The notes: a model not told the origin generated them from the sequence alone. A stretch of 64,000 nt of DNA from Natronosporangium hydrolyticum (GCF_016925615.1 NZ_CP070499.1:2418001-2482000); one strand, 5' to 3'. Shown: positions 17,184 through 29,277, counted from the first letter of the stretch. Program-made: numbers and translations.

Positions 17184-18235
17184 CCGGCGTGTCCTATTCG
17201 GTTGGCCCGGGCGAGCAGGTAGAGCAGCATCGGTGCGCCGAGGATCGCGGTGAGCACCCCGACCGGCAGCTCGGTGGGGCTGAACAGCAGTCGGGCGGCC
17301 AGGTCCGCGCTGACCACGATCAGCGCGCCGACCGCGGCCGACGCCGCCAGCCCGGTCTGCCGTTCGGCCAGGATCCGTCGGGTGATCTGGGGCGCCACCA
17401 GCGCCACGAAGCCGATCGGGCCGGCCGCCGCGGTCGCCATGGCGGCCAGCACGACCGCCACCAGCAACAGCGGGGTCCGACCGCCACCGGCCCGGCCGGA
17501 GAGCGTCTGCGCCAGATCGTCCCCGAGCTCGAGCAACCGCAGCTGCCGGGCGAGGATGAGCAGCGTCGGCACCACTACGGCGAGGGTCAGCCCGATGACG
17601 GTGACGTGCAGCGTGGTCCGGTTGGCGAGGCTGCCGGTGAGCCAGGCGGCCGCGACCAACGCCCGGTAGATGTCGGCCCGGATCAGCAGCAACGAGATCC
17701 CCGATCCGAGCATCGCCGCGACGCCGATGCCGACCAGCACCAGCCGGAAACCATTGAGCCCCCGCTTGTACGCGATGGCGAGGATGAGCGCCGCGGTGAG
17801 CAGCGCCCCGGCCAGCGCCCCGACGACGGTCATGAGCCCGCTGCCGCCGAGCACCGTGAGCACGATCAGCGCACCCAGCGCCGCGCCCGAGTTGATGCCG
17901 ATCACATCGGGGCTGACCAGCGGGTTGCCGGCGATCCGTTGCAGGATCGCGCCGGAGAGGGCGAACGCGGCGCCGACCCCGAGGCCGGTGAGCGCCCGCG
18001 GCAACCGGTCGCCGATCACCACGTCCCGTTCGATCAGGGTCCCGCCACCGCCGAGGATGGATACCGCGTCGGTGAAGCTGATCGGGTACTCGCCCAGCGT
18101 CAGCGAGCAGGCCGCGATCAACGCGGCCAGGGTCCACGCGGTCGTGCCGAGCAGCAGGGAGCTGCGGCTCAGCCGGAGCGCGACGCCGCCGCGGGGGGAG
18201 CGGAGCAGCACCGCGTCCCGGGTCGGTCTGCTCAC
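17180..18235 (-). CDS. btuC: FecCD-family ABC permease, second subunit
   Basis: A 351-residue permease with about nine to ten membrane helices. It shows the FecCD hallmarks GDRLPRALTGLGVG, the GNPLVSPD loop and GPIGFVALVAPQI coupling region. GTG 18235 overlaps the previous permease stop by GTGA; the frame stays open to 18391 but that would swallow the neighbour. It would pair with the other permease as a heterodimer, whereas classical BtuC is a homodimer, so the arrangement is more like siderophore systems. Confidence 0.86.
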   Translation of the reverse strand: MSRPTRDAVLLRSPRGGVALRLSRSSLLLGTTAWTLAALIAACSLTLGEYPISFTDAVSILGGGGTLIERDVVIGDRLPRALTGLGVGAAFALSGAILQRIAGNPLVSPDVIGINSGAALGALIVLTVLGGSGLMTVVGALAGALLTAALILAIAYKRGLNGFRLVLVGIGVAAMLGSGISLLLIRADIYRALVAAAWLTGSLANRTTLHVTVIGLTLAVVVPTLLILARQLRLLELGDDLAQTLSGRAGGGRTPLLLVAVVLAAMATAAAGPIGFVALVAPQITRRILAERQTGLAASAAVGALIVVSADLAARLLFSPTELPVGVLTAILGAPMLLYLLARANRIGHAG

Positions 18236-19326
18236 AGCTGCGGCACCTTCCGGTTGCGGACCAAGTAGAGGAAGAACGGCGCCCCGGCCAGCGCGGTGAT
18301 GATGCCGACCTGCAGCTGCTGCGGCGCCACCAGCACCCGGCCGAGCACGTCTGCCAGCAGCAGCACGATCGGACCCAGCAGCACACACCACGGCAGTAGC
18401 CAGCGGTAGTCCGGTCCGGTGATCATCCGGGCGATATGCGGAATCACCAGTCCGACGAACCCGACCGGCCCGGCGACCGCGGTGGCCGCCCCGGCCAGCA
18501 GCACCACCGACAACGCCCCCACCGCTCGTACGGCCATCAGCTTGGTGCCGAGGCTGCTCGCCATGTCGTCGCCGAGCGCGATCGCGTTCAGTGCGCGGCT
18601 GATCACCACAGCGGCGACCGCACCGGCCACGATGAACGGGGTGACGATCACCAGGTCGGTACCGCCGGCGCGGGTGAGTGAGCCGACCACCCAGAACCGG
18701 AAGTCGTCCAGCGTCGAGGCGTCGAGCAGCGTGATCGCGGTGGTCACGGCCCCGACCAGGGCGGTGAACGCCGCCCCGGCGAGGGCGAGCTTCACCGGGG
18801 TGGCGCCACCGTGGCCGAGCGAACCGAGGAAGTAGACGAAGACCGCCGCGACCGCCGCGCCGACGAAGGCGAACCAGATGTAGCCGCTGACCGTGGCGAC
18901 CCCCAGCAACGCCATCGCCAGCACGACCGCCAGCGCCGAGCCGGCGTTGACCCCCAGGATGCCGGGGCCGGCCAGGGGATTGCGGGTCAGCCCTTGCATC
19001 ACCGCGCCGGCGATCCCCAGCGCCGCACCGACGAGCAGTCCGGTGACCGTGCGGGGGATCCGGACGTGCCGGACCACCCGGTCGAGGTCGCTCTCAGCGG
19101 GCCCGTCGAGGGCGGCGATCACGTCGGCGAACCCCACCGAGAAGTTGCCGACCAGGACGGAGAGGACGCTGACGACCCCGAGGACCAGGGCGGCGACCAC
19201 CAACCCGGCGCCCCGGCCGAGGCCGCCGCGCAGCAGTACGCGCGGTGCCTGGGCCGGTCGGCGGGGCGGTGGTGGCTGTTGCGGCGCGGTGGTCTCGTCC
19301 CGACGAGCCACCGTGGCCTCTGCCAC
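18232..19326 (-). CDS. btuC: FecCD-family ABC permease, first subunit
   Basis: A 364-residue permease. A proline-rich cytoplasmic start (QQPPPPRRPAQ) precedes about ten membrane helices. Conserved FecCD features are RIPRTVTGLLVG, GLTRNPLAGPG and GPVGFVGLVIPHI. GTG 19326 lies 11 bases after the binding-protein stop and is the first start that excludes the neighbouring gene. It is homologous to but distinct from the second permease and probably arose by duplication. Confidence 0.86.
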   Translation of the reverse strand: MAEATVARRDETTAPQQPPPPRRPAQAPRVLLRGGLGRGAGLVVAALVLGVVSVLSVLVGNFSVGFADVIAALDGPAESDLDRVVRHVRIPRTVTGLLVGAALGIAGAVMQGLTRNPLAGPGILGVNAGSALAVVLAMALLGVATVSGYIWFAFVGAAVAAVFVYFLGSLGHGGATPVKLALAGAAFTALVGAVTTAITLLDASTLDDFRFWVVGSLTRAGGTDLVIVTPFIVAGAVAAVVISRALNAIALGDDMASSLGTKLMAVRAVGALSVVLLAGAATAVAGPVGFVGLVIPHIARMITGPDYRWLLPWCVLLGPIVLLLADVLGRVLVAPQQLQVGIITALAGAPFFLYLVRNRKVPQL

Positions 19327-19337
19327 GCGCTGCTGCC

Positions 19338-20405
19338 CTACTGCTCGGTGAACAGCTCTGGGTGGAGCAGGGCGGCCACCTGTTCGATGCTGTGCGCTGC
19401 CCGGACGCCGGCGGACCGGTTGGCGAAAAGGAACGGGTGGACGTTGCCCTCGGCGACCGCGGTCACCCCGGCGAGCGCCGGGTTTTCCATGAGCTTGGCG
19501 ACGTCCGGCTCCGCGTCGGCGTCGGTCAAGCTGGCGTCGCAGCATGCGCTGGTCAGGATCACATCCGGGTCGCGCTTGATGATTTCTTCGATGTCGATGT
19601 TGTTGTTGCGCAGCTCGGTCAGGTCCGCGAACGCGTTCTCGCCGCCGGCGTGTTCGATGATCTGGGTCCCGAAGTCGATCCCGCCGGCCACCCGGAAACC
19701 GCCGTCGTCCTGCGGCGAGATGATCGCGACCGTGGGCCGGGGGGCGTCCGCGACCCGCTCCTCGACCGCAGCCACCCGCGCTTCCAGTTCGGCGATGACC
19801 TCCTCGGCCCGGTCGGTCACCTCGAAGAGGGTCCCCAGGTCGTGCAGGTCGTCGTAGATCGTCGCCACTCGTACCGTGGCCGGGTCGATCGCCTCGTCGG
19901 CGAGCCCGTCTTCGCTGGGGCACAACGGGCTCAGGATCCAACTCTGGATGCCCAGCTCAGCCAGCCGGCCCCGGGTGCCGAAGCTGTTTGGATTGTCTTC
20001 GGCGAAGACGCCGTTGAAGCCGGAGAGTACGAAGTCCGGCTCGGTCGCCAGTAGCCCGTCGCGGCTGGGCAGCGAGGGCACATAGTCCGCGGCGGCCTGC
20101 GCGTCGGTGTACTCCGGCAGCACCTCGGAGTCGAGGAAGGCGGTCTGGACCAGCCGGTCGCTGATGCCTAGCGCATGGGCGACCTCAATGGCCGGCTGGT
20201 ATGCCGCGTAGACTCGCTCCGGCGGGCCGTCGACCGCGACCTCGATGCCGCAGTTTTCGAGCAGGACGCGCGCTTCGCCGTCGGTGCCGTCGGCCTCGGC
20301 CGCCGAGCAGCCGGTGAGCAGCAGCGCTGCCGCACCCGATAAGGCCGCGCCAGCGCGCAGGGGCCGAGCAGCAAAAGGTTGCAGGGTGCCGATACGGGAG
20401 GCCAT
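19338..20405 (-). CDS. btuF: BtuF/FecB-type substrate-binding lipoprotein
   Basis: A 355-residue lipoprotein with signal peptide and lipobox LLTGC. The mature part begins with an acidic linker and a VAVDGPPERVYA strand, then helical-backbone metal-receptor features (a PSLPSRDGLLATEPDFVL segment typical of the hinge domain). It opens the importer operon, directly under a cobalamin riboswitch, which points to B12 or another cobamide as ligand. Without the riboswitch it would be read as a siderophore receptor. Riboswitch to start distance is about 35 bases. Confidence 0.86.
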   Translation of the reverse strand: MASRIGTLQPFAARPLRAGAALSGAAALLLTGCSAAEADGTDGEARVLLENCGIEVAVDGPPERVYAAYQPAIEVAHALGISDRLVQTAFLDSEVLPEYTDAQAAADYVPSLPSRDGLLATEPDFVLSGFNGVFAEDNPNSFGTRGRLAELGIQSWILSPLCPSEDGLADEAIDPATVRVATIYDDLHDLGTLFEVTDRAEEVIAELEARVAAVEERVADAPRPTVAIISPQDDGGFRVAGGIDFGTQIIEHAGGENAFADLTELRNNNIDIEEIIKRDPDVILTSACCDASLTDADAEPDVAKLMENPALAGVTAVAEGNVHPFLFANRSAGVRAAHSIEQVAALLHPELFTEQ

Positions 20406-20439
20406 AAGCCCGCCTTTCCAGGTCCTCGTGGAACGGGTG

Positions 20440-20620
20440 CTAGCGTGCCGTGGCCGGTCTCCTGGCTAACGGGACCACCTGTGACACCCCTGCCTTCCCA
20501 GGACCGCTGGTCCCAGTGGCTCCACCCGCGAGGGCGGAACGGACGTGTCACGTCCCGATCACAGTGGCGAGGGCCGCGCCGGTTTCTTCACCGAACTTCC
20601 CGAGCACCACGGCCCGCGAA
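20440..20620 (-). promoter_or_regulatory. Cobalamin riboswitch
   Basis: On the minus strand the B12 box AGCCAGGAGACCGGCC is present exactly (20452-20467). Upstream in the same RNA are the core strands GGGAAGTTCGGTG, a GAAACCGGCG stretch and CGCCACTGTGATCGGGA, in the right order and spacing. P1 forms between 20607-20613 and 20447-20453 (GCCGTGG with CCACGGC). The aptamer sits just before the binding-protein start. In this group it usually acts on translation start; no clear terminator was seen. Confidence 0.93.
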
Positions 20621-20789
20621 CCATATCAAGGACTCGCCCGTCAGTCGACGCCGAGGAGTGTCACCGCGATGACTGTGCTGATCGCGATGCATGTGCTGAT
20701 GTTGAGCCCGACCCGCCGGTGTGCGAGCGTGTATCCGCAGACGACGGCCGAGCCTCGCCGGCCAACCGGGATGAGAGGGACCTGTCACC

Positions 20790-22124
20790 ATGAAAGGGTC
20801 AGAAGTCGGATCGGCTGGTCGCCCTAGCGTCGTCAACGACAACGGCGCCTGGTGCTGGTTCCAGGACGAGCGGGCGCTCGTCGACGCGGCGACGCAGACC
20901 CTGGTCGTCGGTTCGATCGCGGTCGGGGACGGGCCGGGCGGCGAGGCCCGTTCGGGCAACGTCGAGTTGGCCGTGGTTGACCTGCGGACGGGCACCAGCA
21001 CCATCGTGGTGCTGCATGAGCGGCTGGAGGCCGACGACCACAACGTGCCGGCGCTGTGGCGGCGCAGCGACGGCCGCTGGCTGGCGGTGTATGCCCGGCA
21101 CAAGACCGACGACCTGACCCGGTGGCGGATCAGCGAGCCCGGCGACCCGACCCGGTGGGGCCCGGAACGCAGCTTCGACTGGAGCGAGTTGACCGGCGGC
21201 CGCGGCGTCACCTACTCGAACCTGCATGCGCTGGACGGTCGGCTCTACTGTTTCGTGCGCGCCGTCAACGACGACCCGTGTGCGCTGGTATCCGACGATG
21301 AGGGTGCCACCTGGACCTACGCGGGGAAGCTCTTCACCCGGCCGAAGGTCGGTTACGTCAACGGTTACACCCGTTACGTCTCCGACGGCGCCCGGATCGA
21401 CCTGGTCACCACCGATCACCACCCGCGTGATTTCGATAACTGTGTATATCACGGTTACGTTGCGGGTGGCGCGCTCTACCGCAGCGACGGCAGCGTGGTC
21501 GACGAGACGGCGCTGACCGGTGACGCCCCGTCGCAGGAGAAGCTCACCACCGTGCTGGCGGGCAGCTCGCAATGGGGTGGTGAGTGGATGACCCACTGCT
21601 GGACCACCGACATCCGGCGCTCGGCCGACGGCACGGTCGCCGCGGTGCTGACCGCCCGGGCCGGCGCCGCGCCGGCTTCGGCGGAGGCCGGGCTCGACAG
21701 CTGGCGTCCGGTGCCGGACCTGCGGTTCTTCTACGCCCGGATGTCGCCGAGCGGCGAGTGGGAGGTCCACCAGCTCGCCCACGCCGGCCCCGGGCTGCTG
21801 CCGCACGAACAGGACTACACCGGTCTGGCGGCGATCGACCCGTACGACCTGGGCTCGCTCTACGTCTCCACGCCGGTCGATCCGCGCGACGGCAGTGTCA
21901 TGCCGCACTACGAAATTTTCCACGCCTACACTTCGGACGGCGGGGCGACCTGGCGGTGGCGGCCGATCACTGAAAAGTCCGATGTTGACAATCTGCGGCC
22001 GATCGTGGCGCCGGGCGACCCTGGGCGGGTCCCGCTGCTCTGGTTCCGCGGCGCAATGACCGCCTCCCAGCACTACCGCTGCGAGGTCGTCCTGCTCGAC
22101 ACGCCGCGCGACCGGCGCGACTGA
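20790..22124 (+). CDS. BNR_4 family beta-propeller protein
   Basis: A 444-residue protein with no signal peptide. Sialidase-like Asp-box repeats (SDDEGATW, TSDGGATW) are spread along it, with ADDHNVPAL, a YARHKTDD motif and GEWMTHCW. These fit the BNR_4 propeller family (PF15892), which includes polysaccharide-lyase-like enzymes such as ulvan lyase as well as uncharacterised members. Whether this one is a lyase is not shown by sequence. ATG 20790 follows a GAGAGGGA stretch about 11 bases upstream. It is divergent from the importer operon, with a shared control gap. Confidence 0.75.
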   Translation: MKGSEVGSAGRPSVVNDNGAWCWFQDERALVDAATQTLVVGSIAVGDGPGGEARSGNVELAVVDLRTGTSTIVVLHERLEADDHNVPALWRRSDGRWLAVYARHKTDDLTRWRISEPGDPTRWGPERSFDWSELTGGRGVTYSNLHALDGRLYCFVRAVNDDPCALVSDDEGATWTYAGKLFTRPKVGYVNGYTRYVSDGARIDLVTTDHHPRDFDNCVYHGYVAGGALYRSDGSVVDETALTGDAPSQEKLTTVLAGSSQWGGEWMTHCWTTDIRRSADGTVAAVLTARAGAAPASAEAGLDSWRPVPDLRFFYARMSPSGEWEVHQLAHAGPGLLPHEQDYTGLAAIDPYDLGSLYVSTPVDPRDGSVMPHYEIFHAYTSDGGATWRWRPITEKSDVDNLRPIVAPGDPGRVPLLWFRGAMTASQHYRCEVVLLDTPRDRRD

Positions 22125-22141
22125 GTCGACCTAAACCGCAA

Positions 22142-22181
22142 CGGCTCCCGACCTCGCTCAGCTGGGCGAGGCCGGGAGCCG
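22142..22181 (+). terminator. Bidirectional hairpin terminator
   Basis: Two stacked stems, CGGCTCCCG/CGGGAGCCG and CCTCGC/GCGAGG, separated by a one-base mismatch, sit between two convergent genes. It lacks a T-run but its symmetry suits both transcripts. Confidence 0.7.
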
Positions 22182-22200
22182 GGTTACTGTCGGCAGCGGG

Positions 22201-22824
22201 TTACTCGCCGGGCGCCGCCGGGGCCTCGCCCTCATCGGTGAAGGTGAAGGTCGTGTCCAGGCGTGAGTGGCCCAGCTCCTCGGCGATCAGGTCGCCGGAC
22301 TGGGTGGAGAGCTGCAGATAGGCGCTGTTGTTGCTGATGGCGTACCCGCCGTCCTCGATGTCTTCGATGGTGAAGAGCTGCCCGTCCCGGCCCGCGTCGC
22401 AGGCGGCCGCGAGCACGGTCAGCGAACTGGTGCCGCTGTTGTCGATGCCCATGCAGGCCGGTTCGCCGCTCTCGTCGGGGACGGCGGTTCGGATCATGTG
22501 GGTGTCTTCGCCGCTGGGGACCAGCACGAAGGTGTCGAAGTCGTCAGGTCCCGGGCTGGGGCCGAGGCGTCCCTCCCCGTCGACTAACAGGATCATCTCC
22601 GGATGCTCAACCACCTCGATGGTGATCTGCCGGTCGCCGGCCAGGATCGCGTCGTCATCGGTGGTTGCGGTGCCGTCATCCGGTGGCTCCTCCGTGGACT
22701 CGGGCTCGGTTGTCGCGGCGGGTGGGGGAGCGGCGTCCTGGTCACTCTCAGCGTCGTCGCATGCTGCCATGGCGAGTGCTAGACCGACGATTCCGGCGAC
22801 GGCGACCGTGCTCTGGGCTCGCAA
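22201..22824 (-). CDS. Acidic lipoprotein of unknown function
   Basis: A 207-residue protein not recognised as a family member. It has a signal peptide with lipobox MAAC, then a long acidic, Thr/Pro-rich linker (about residues 24-60), then a compact domain with two Cys (PACMGI, AAACDAG) that may pair, and aromatic-poor beta strands. Layout suggests an anchored extracellular beta-trefoil or similar domain, but that is a guess. It starts at TTG 22824, six bases after GGAAGGA. It is convergent with the BNR_4 gene and shares the hairpin. Confidence 0.7.
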   Translation of the reverse strand: MRAQSTVAVAGIVGLALAMAACDDAESDQDAAPPPAATTEPESTEEPPDDGTATTDDDAILAGDRQITIEVVEHPEMILLVDGEGRLGPSPGPDDFDTFVLVPSGEDTHMIRTAVPDESGEPACMGIDNSGTSSLTVLAAACDAGRDGQLFTIEDIEDGGYAISNNSAYLQLSTQSGDLIAEELGHSRLDTTFTFTDEGEAPAAPGE

Positions 22825-22914
22825 GGGGCATCCTTCCCTATTGGACTAGGAGAGCCCTTCGGTACCCAGCCAGGTGATCCGGAAAACCTCCGGCGGGCAG
22901 GTTTCGTTCAGATG

Positions 22915-24192
22915 TCACGAGTCGGGACGAGCTGCCCCCGGCCGTCCGGCGGCCAGCGTGTTCTTGACCAGCTTCCCGCCCTGCATGATGATCGCGAAGT
23001 TGGCGGGGTCGGCGATCAGGTCGAGCTCCACGATCGGATCGCCGGCGACGAGCAGCAGATCCGCGTAGGCGCCGGGCGCGACGACACCGAGCGGCGCCGG
23101 GTACGGGTCCCGGGCTCCGCACATCGCCAGCAGGGCGGCGTTGTCGTGGGTGGCCATCCGGAGCACCTGCGCCGGCCGGAACCAGCGACTGAGCTTTGCC
23201 AACTGGGCGCCCTGCCGGGTGGTGAGGTGCGGATCGAAGAGCGTGTCGGTGCCCCAGGCGATCTTTATGCCGTACTCGATCGCCAGCCGGTAGGCGACAT
23301 CGGTGCCCTCATGCGTACGCCGCTGCTTGGCGCGACCGGCCGGGTCGTGCATCGGGTTGGCGTCCTCGTCGTCGAGGAACGGCTGCAGCGACCACCAGAT
23401 GTCGTGCTCGGCCATCATCGCGACGGTCTGCTCGTCAACCAGTTGGCCGTGCTCGACGCAGCGGACCCCGGCCCGGATCGCCTGCTGGACCGAGTCCGAG
23501 GTGTATGCGTGCACGGTGACGTAGGTACCCCAGTTGGCGGCGGCCTCGACCGCGGCGTGGATTTCACGTTCGGTGTACTGGGTGGCGTCGAGCGGGTCGT
23601 ACAACGTGGACGCGCCGCCGCCGGCCATCACCTTCACCTGGGTGGCGCCCAGCAGCAGCTGCTCCCGGGCCGCGCGGAGCACCGCGTCCGCGCCGTCGGC
23701 GATGACGCTGATGCCGACCCGCTCCACCAGCGGCAGCGGCCGGGACGGGTCGAGCGGGAGATCGTGCACAGTCCGGAAGTCGCCGTGGCCCGAGGTCTGG
23801 CTGATCATCGCGCCGCTGGGGTAGATCCGTGGCCCCGGAACCACGCCCTCGTCGATCGCCCGTTTCAGGGGGAACGAGGGCCCGCCCAGGTCACGGACGG
23901 TGGTGAAGCCGCGTTGGAGGGTCTGCTCCGCCTGCCGGGCGGCGCGCAGCATCGCATACCGGGAGTCCGTGGTGACGAGTTCCAGGATCGTGATGTCGGC
24001 CAGGGTCGAGTGCCAGTGTGCGTCGATCAACCCGGGCAGTAGCGTGTGGCCGGGCCCGTCGATGATCTCGCCGGTGGGGAGCGCTCCGACATCGACTATG
24101 CGATCGTCGGTGACGGTCACGGTGGTCGGCTCGGTGAGGGCGTCGGCCGTGCCGTCGAAGACCCGCACGTTTGTGAAGGTTGTCGTCCCCAT
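22915..24192 (-). CDS. Zinc-dependent amidohydrolase
   Basis: A 425-residue member of the amidohydrolase superfamily. The first metal motif is DAHWH in a PGLID context; a later HAYTSD and VEHGQLVDE provide further metal-binding histidines, and WGTDTLFD is the final Asp site. It would split an amide, cyclic amide or ester, most like the Xaa-Pro dipeptidase-type (prolidase-like) amidohydrolases. It starts at ATG 24192 on the minus strand and stands alone before the katG control region. Cytoplasmic: no signal peptide. Confidence 0.84.
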   Translation of the reverse strand: MGTTTFTNVRVFDGTADALTEPTTVTVTDDRIVDVGALPTGEIIDGPGHTLLPGLIDAHWHSTLADITILELVTTDSRYAMLRAARQAEQTLQRGFTTVRDLGGPSFPLKRAIDEGVVPGPRIYPSGAMISQTSGHGDFRTVHDLPLDPSRPLPLVERVGISVIADGADAVLRAAREQLLLGATQVKVMAGGGASTLYDPLDATQYTEREIHAAVEAAANWGTYVTVHAYTSDSVQQAIRAGVRCVEHGQLVDEQTVAMMAEHDIWWSLQPFLDDEDANPMHDPAGRAKQRRTHEGTDVAYRLAIEYGIKIAWGTDTLFDPHLTTRQGAQLAKLSRWFRPAQVLRMATHDNAALLAMCGARDPYPAPLGVVAPGAYADLLLVAGDPIVELDLIADPANFAIIMQGGKLVKNTLAAGRPGAARPDS

Positions 24193-24392
24193 CAGCTGAG
24201 GCTAGCTGTGATTACCCGATCACGGAGCGGGTTCTGCCGGTGCAGTCACGCCCCAGGGGGAGGTGGGTGCTCGCGTCGAACGGCCCGTGAACGCTGGCTG
24301 AATCGCCGCGACGAGCCGCAGCCAAAACTTGAATGATTCCAGACAAGGCCCTATGGTGGGGGGCGTGGCCTCCGACCTCGAGGGTTAGCTGA

Positions 24393-26729
<2,337 letters not shown>

Positions 26730-26746
26730 TCCGGTTCCGTACGAAG

Positions 26747-26778
26747 GGGCCCGGCCGACCGGTTGGTCGGCCGGGCCC
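26747..26778 (+). terminator. Perfect 14-bp hairpin between katG and the GH43-like gene
   Basis: GGGCCCGGCCGACC and GGTCGGCCGGGCCC form a perfect stem with a GGTT loop, between convergent genes. No T-run on either side, so it may work by stem strength alone. Confidence 0.75.
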
Positions 26779-26786
26779 TCGTCGTA

Positions 26787-29029
26787 TCAGTGGATGGTCA
26801 GTGGTGCGGATTCGGTAGTCCCGGCGTGGTTGCTGAACTCGACGACGAAGGTTTGGCCGGCGTCGAGGCCGGTCACCGGCACCTCGACCTGTTGGGCCGC
26901 GGGGGTGTCAGCGGTGAGGTCACCACTGGCGACCTCCTCACCGTCGCGCAGCAGCCGCCACTGGCTGGCGTTGGTGCCCCACCACAGGTTGGCGGTGACG
27001 GTGGTGGCGCCGTCGGCGTCCGGGCGACTGTGGGAGAGCACCGGGGTCGCCGGGGCGGCGTCGGTGACCGCCACGGTGATCGGACCAATCTCGGTGGTGC
27101 CCTGCGAGTTCACCAGCTCACCCCGGTAGGTGTAGCTGCCGTTGGGCCGGTCGGTGATCGGCACGCTGGCGTACTGGGCCGAGGGGGTGGCCGCGGTCAA
27201 CGGTACGGTCGCGAGCAGTTGGTCGTTCTCGTAGAGCCGGAACAGGGTCGCGTTGCTGCCCCACCAGAGGTTCATCCGCAGCTCATAGTTGCCGTCGGCG
27301 AGGCCGTAGGCCCAGCCGCTGGTGGAGCTGAGCACCCCGGCCGCGGGCGGCGCGGTCTCGTCGTCGGGCGGGAGCTGACCGGCGAGGCATTCGTCGTACT
27401 CTTCCGGAGTGGGCGACCACCGGAACCAGTCGAAGGTCGCGTCGATCTCCGGAGCACCGACGTCGCCGCGGAACGCGAACGGCCCAATGTGGTCGAACCC
27501 GTGCCGCAGCTCGAATGGGCGGCCGACATCGTCGAAGCTGCCGCCGTCGTACGAGACGCTGGGCTGGACGGTGTTGCCGTCGCTGGTCAGCCGGAGCAAG
27601 ACATCGGTGGCGCCGGCCACTGCCGGGGCGACGGTGTCCTGCCGACTCGATGCCCCGACCACCTGGACCACCTCCAGCCGTAGCCCGGGCGTCGCCTGCA
27701 CCAGGTCGAACTTGCCGTAGGTGCCGTCGGTGCCGTAGAGCAGCAGGCCCCCTGCTGGAACCGTTGCGTCGCCTCGATGTGCAGCTTCGTGGTGACCTGC
27801 CAGGGGCCTTCGGGCAGCTCCTGCTGCAGCAGCGGTGCCGCGGCCACCCCACCCAGGTAGGTGGGGATGGTGAGGGCGCCGTCGGCGACCTGGTGGCGGG
27901 CGTCCTCGCCGCGAACCACCCGATCCCAGTCGGCCGAGACGGTGTCGCCGTCGAACTCGTCGGAGCCGGGAGCCGCGCACTGCTCGAAGACCGGGTTGTC
28001 CGGGTCGGTCGGCCAGTCGATCGGCTCCGGGCCGTCGGGGAACTCCACCCCGGGGCCGGCCTTGGCGTACGCGATGGTGGCGCCGAGCCGGTGGCCGGCC
28101 TCGTAGAACAGGTACGTGTGTTCGCCCTCGGTGACGATGTCGGGAGCGGCGGTCCGACCGACGTCTTCACCCACGCCGCTGGACGAGTGCAGTAGTGCCG
28201 AAGGGCCGACCTCGGTGAGCGTCGGATCGACCGGCCGGGCCATCACGTTGCCGGTGGAGTTGTGGTAAATGATGTAGAGCTGGTCGCCCCACTGCCACAG
28301 GTTGCCGCCCGATACGTTGCCGCTGTCGCCGTCCTCCGGCTCGACCACCGGATCTGGGCGGATGTCCCAGTCGATGCCGTCGAACGACTCGGCGTACCGC
28401 AGCCGCCGGCGGTCGTCATTGTAGTTGGCCATGTAGAGCATGCCGTAGACGTACTCGGAGTCCGGGTCTGGGTGGTCGAAGACCCGCGCGTAGCTGCTCT
28501 CGGTGACGCCCGGCCCGCCCATGCCGTTGTCCACCGCGATGTCGCCGTATTCGAAGTGGACGCCGTCGGTGCTGGTGGCGTAGCGGGTCTCCGAGTTTTC
28601 GCCGTGGAAGTAGAGGAAGACCTCGCCAGTCTGCTCATGCCAGAGGGCGTCCGGCGACGAGACGTGCGAGACCGAGTAGTGCGGTTCCCATTCGGTGGCG
28701 ATGATGGGGTTGTCCGGGAACTCGGTCCAGGGACCGTCCAGTGAGTCCGAATACATGAGCATGATGCCGGCGGGCGGGTCGTGGGGCGCCAGGTAGAGAT
28801 ACCACTCGCCGAGCGGGTCATCGAGGTGGGCACCGGCGTGGAAGATGCTGGGGAAGATGTACTCGTCGGTCGGATTGTAGATCATCGATGCTTTGTCGGT
28901 GATGATCCCCTGGAAGACGAAGTCGGGGAACGGTTCGTCGGCCGCGGCCGGGCTAGGTGCGCCGACGCCGGTGGCGGCGAGCGCGGCCGCGGTGATGAGG
29001 ACGGCGCAGCGGCGTAAGAGTGGTCTCAT
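26787..29029 (-). pseudogene. Secreted GH43-like propeller protein, frameshifted
   Basis: Two frames together encode one exported protein of about 747 residues. A signal peptide ending PAAADE precedes a five-bladed propeller (family GH43/GH32-like: TDKASMIYNP, SSPDALWHEQ, ESSYARVF). A concanavalin-like DUF1349-type domain starts at SDEFDGD, and two Ig-like repeats (each NLWWG plus a WR or LFRLYE core) close the C-terminus. At 27748-27752 a run of five C (plus strand) breaks the frame; one more base would restore it. This is either a true inactivating change or a sequencing error. Upstream ATG 29029 lies across from the LacI gene and its operators. Confidence 0.72.
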
Positions 29030-29092
29030 CCGCGTACCTCCTTAGGTTGGGGGTGGGTGCGGCCGGTAAGAAGGCCAGCACTGAAAGTGTTA

Positions 29093-29106
29093 GTAATACG
29101 GATTAC
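29093..29106 (+). promoter_or_regulatory. LacI-type operator 1
   Basis: Palindrome GTAAT-ACGG-ATTAC, close to the GH43-like gene start. One of three similar sites in the divergent gap. Confidence 0.7.
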
Positions 29107-29187
29107 CAGGGACTGGTACGCACAAACTAGACGCCGCTTCGGGCCCGCACAAGCCCCCGGCCGGCGGGGGTTGCCGGGCAAAGCGAT

Positions 29188-29205
29188 TGATAATTCGGAT
29201 TATCA
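29188..29205 (+). promoter_or_regulatory. LacI-type operator 2
   Basis: Best copy: TGATAAT-TCGG-ATTATCA with perfect 7-base arms and a central CG, as LacI-family proteins prefer. Confidence 0.75.
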
Positions 29206-29265
29206 GTTGCCCCTGCCTTGACACGGCCGAAACCAGTGGCTAACAATCTCCTCACATCCGGTCAG

Positions 29266-29277
29266 TAATACGCATTA
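29266..29277 (+). promoter_or_regulatory. LacI-type operator 3
   Basis: TAAT-ACGC-ATTA, 12 bases before the LacI start. Probably lets the regulator control its own gene and the divergent GH43-like gene. Confidence 0.7.

Noticed and set aside
16350-18386. A single 678-residue open frame on the minus strand
   Set aside because: It joins a real ATPase to low-complexity Arg-rich translation of the permease in another frame. The ATGA overlap and family N-terminus support a start at 17183.
19338-20405. Siderophore receptor annotation
   Set aside because: Family alone would allow it, but the exact cobalamin riboswitch in front makes a B12-type role more likely; kept as an alternative only.
24208-24223. 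GTGAT-TACCCG-ATCAC palindrome between amidohydrolase and katG
   Set aside because: Arms of five bases are too short to support an operator without a second copy or known regulator.
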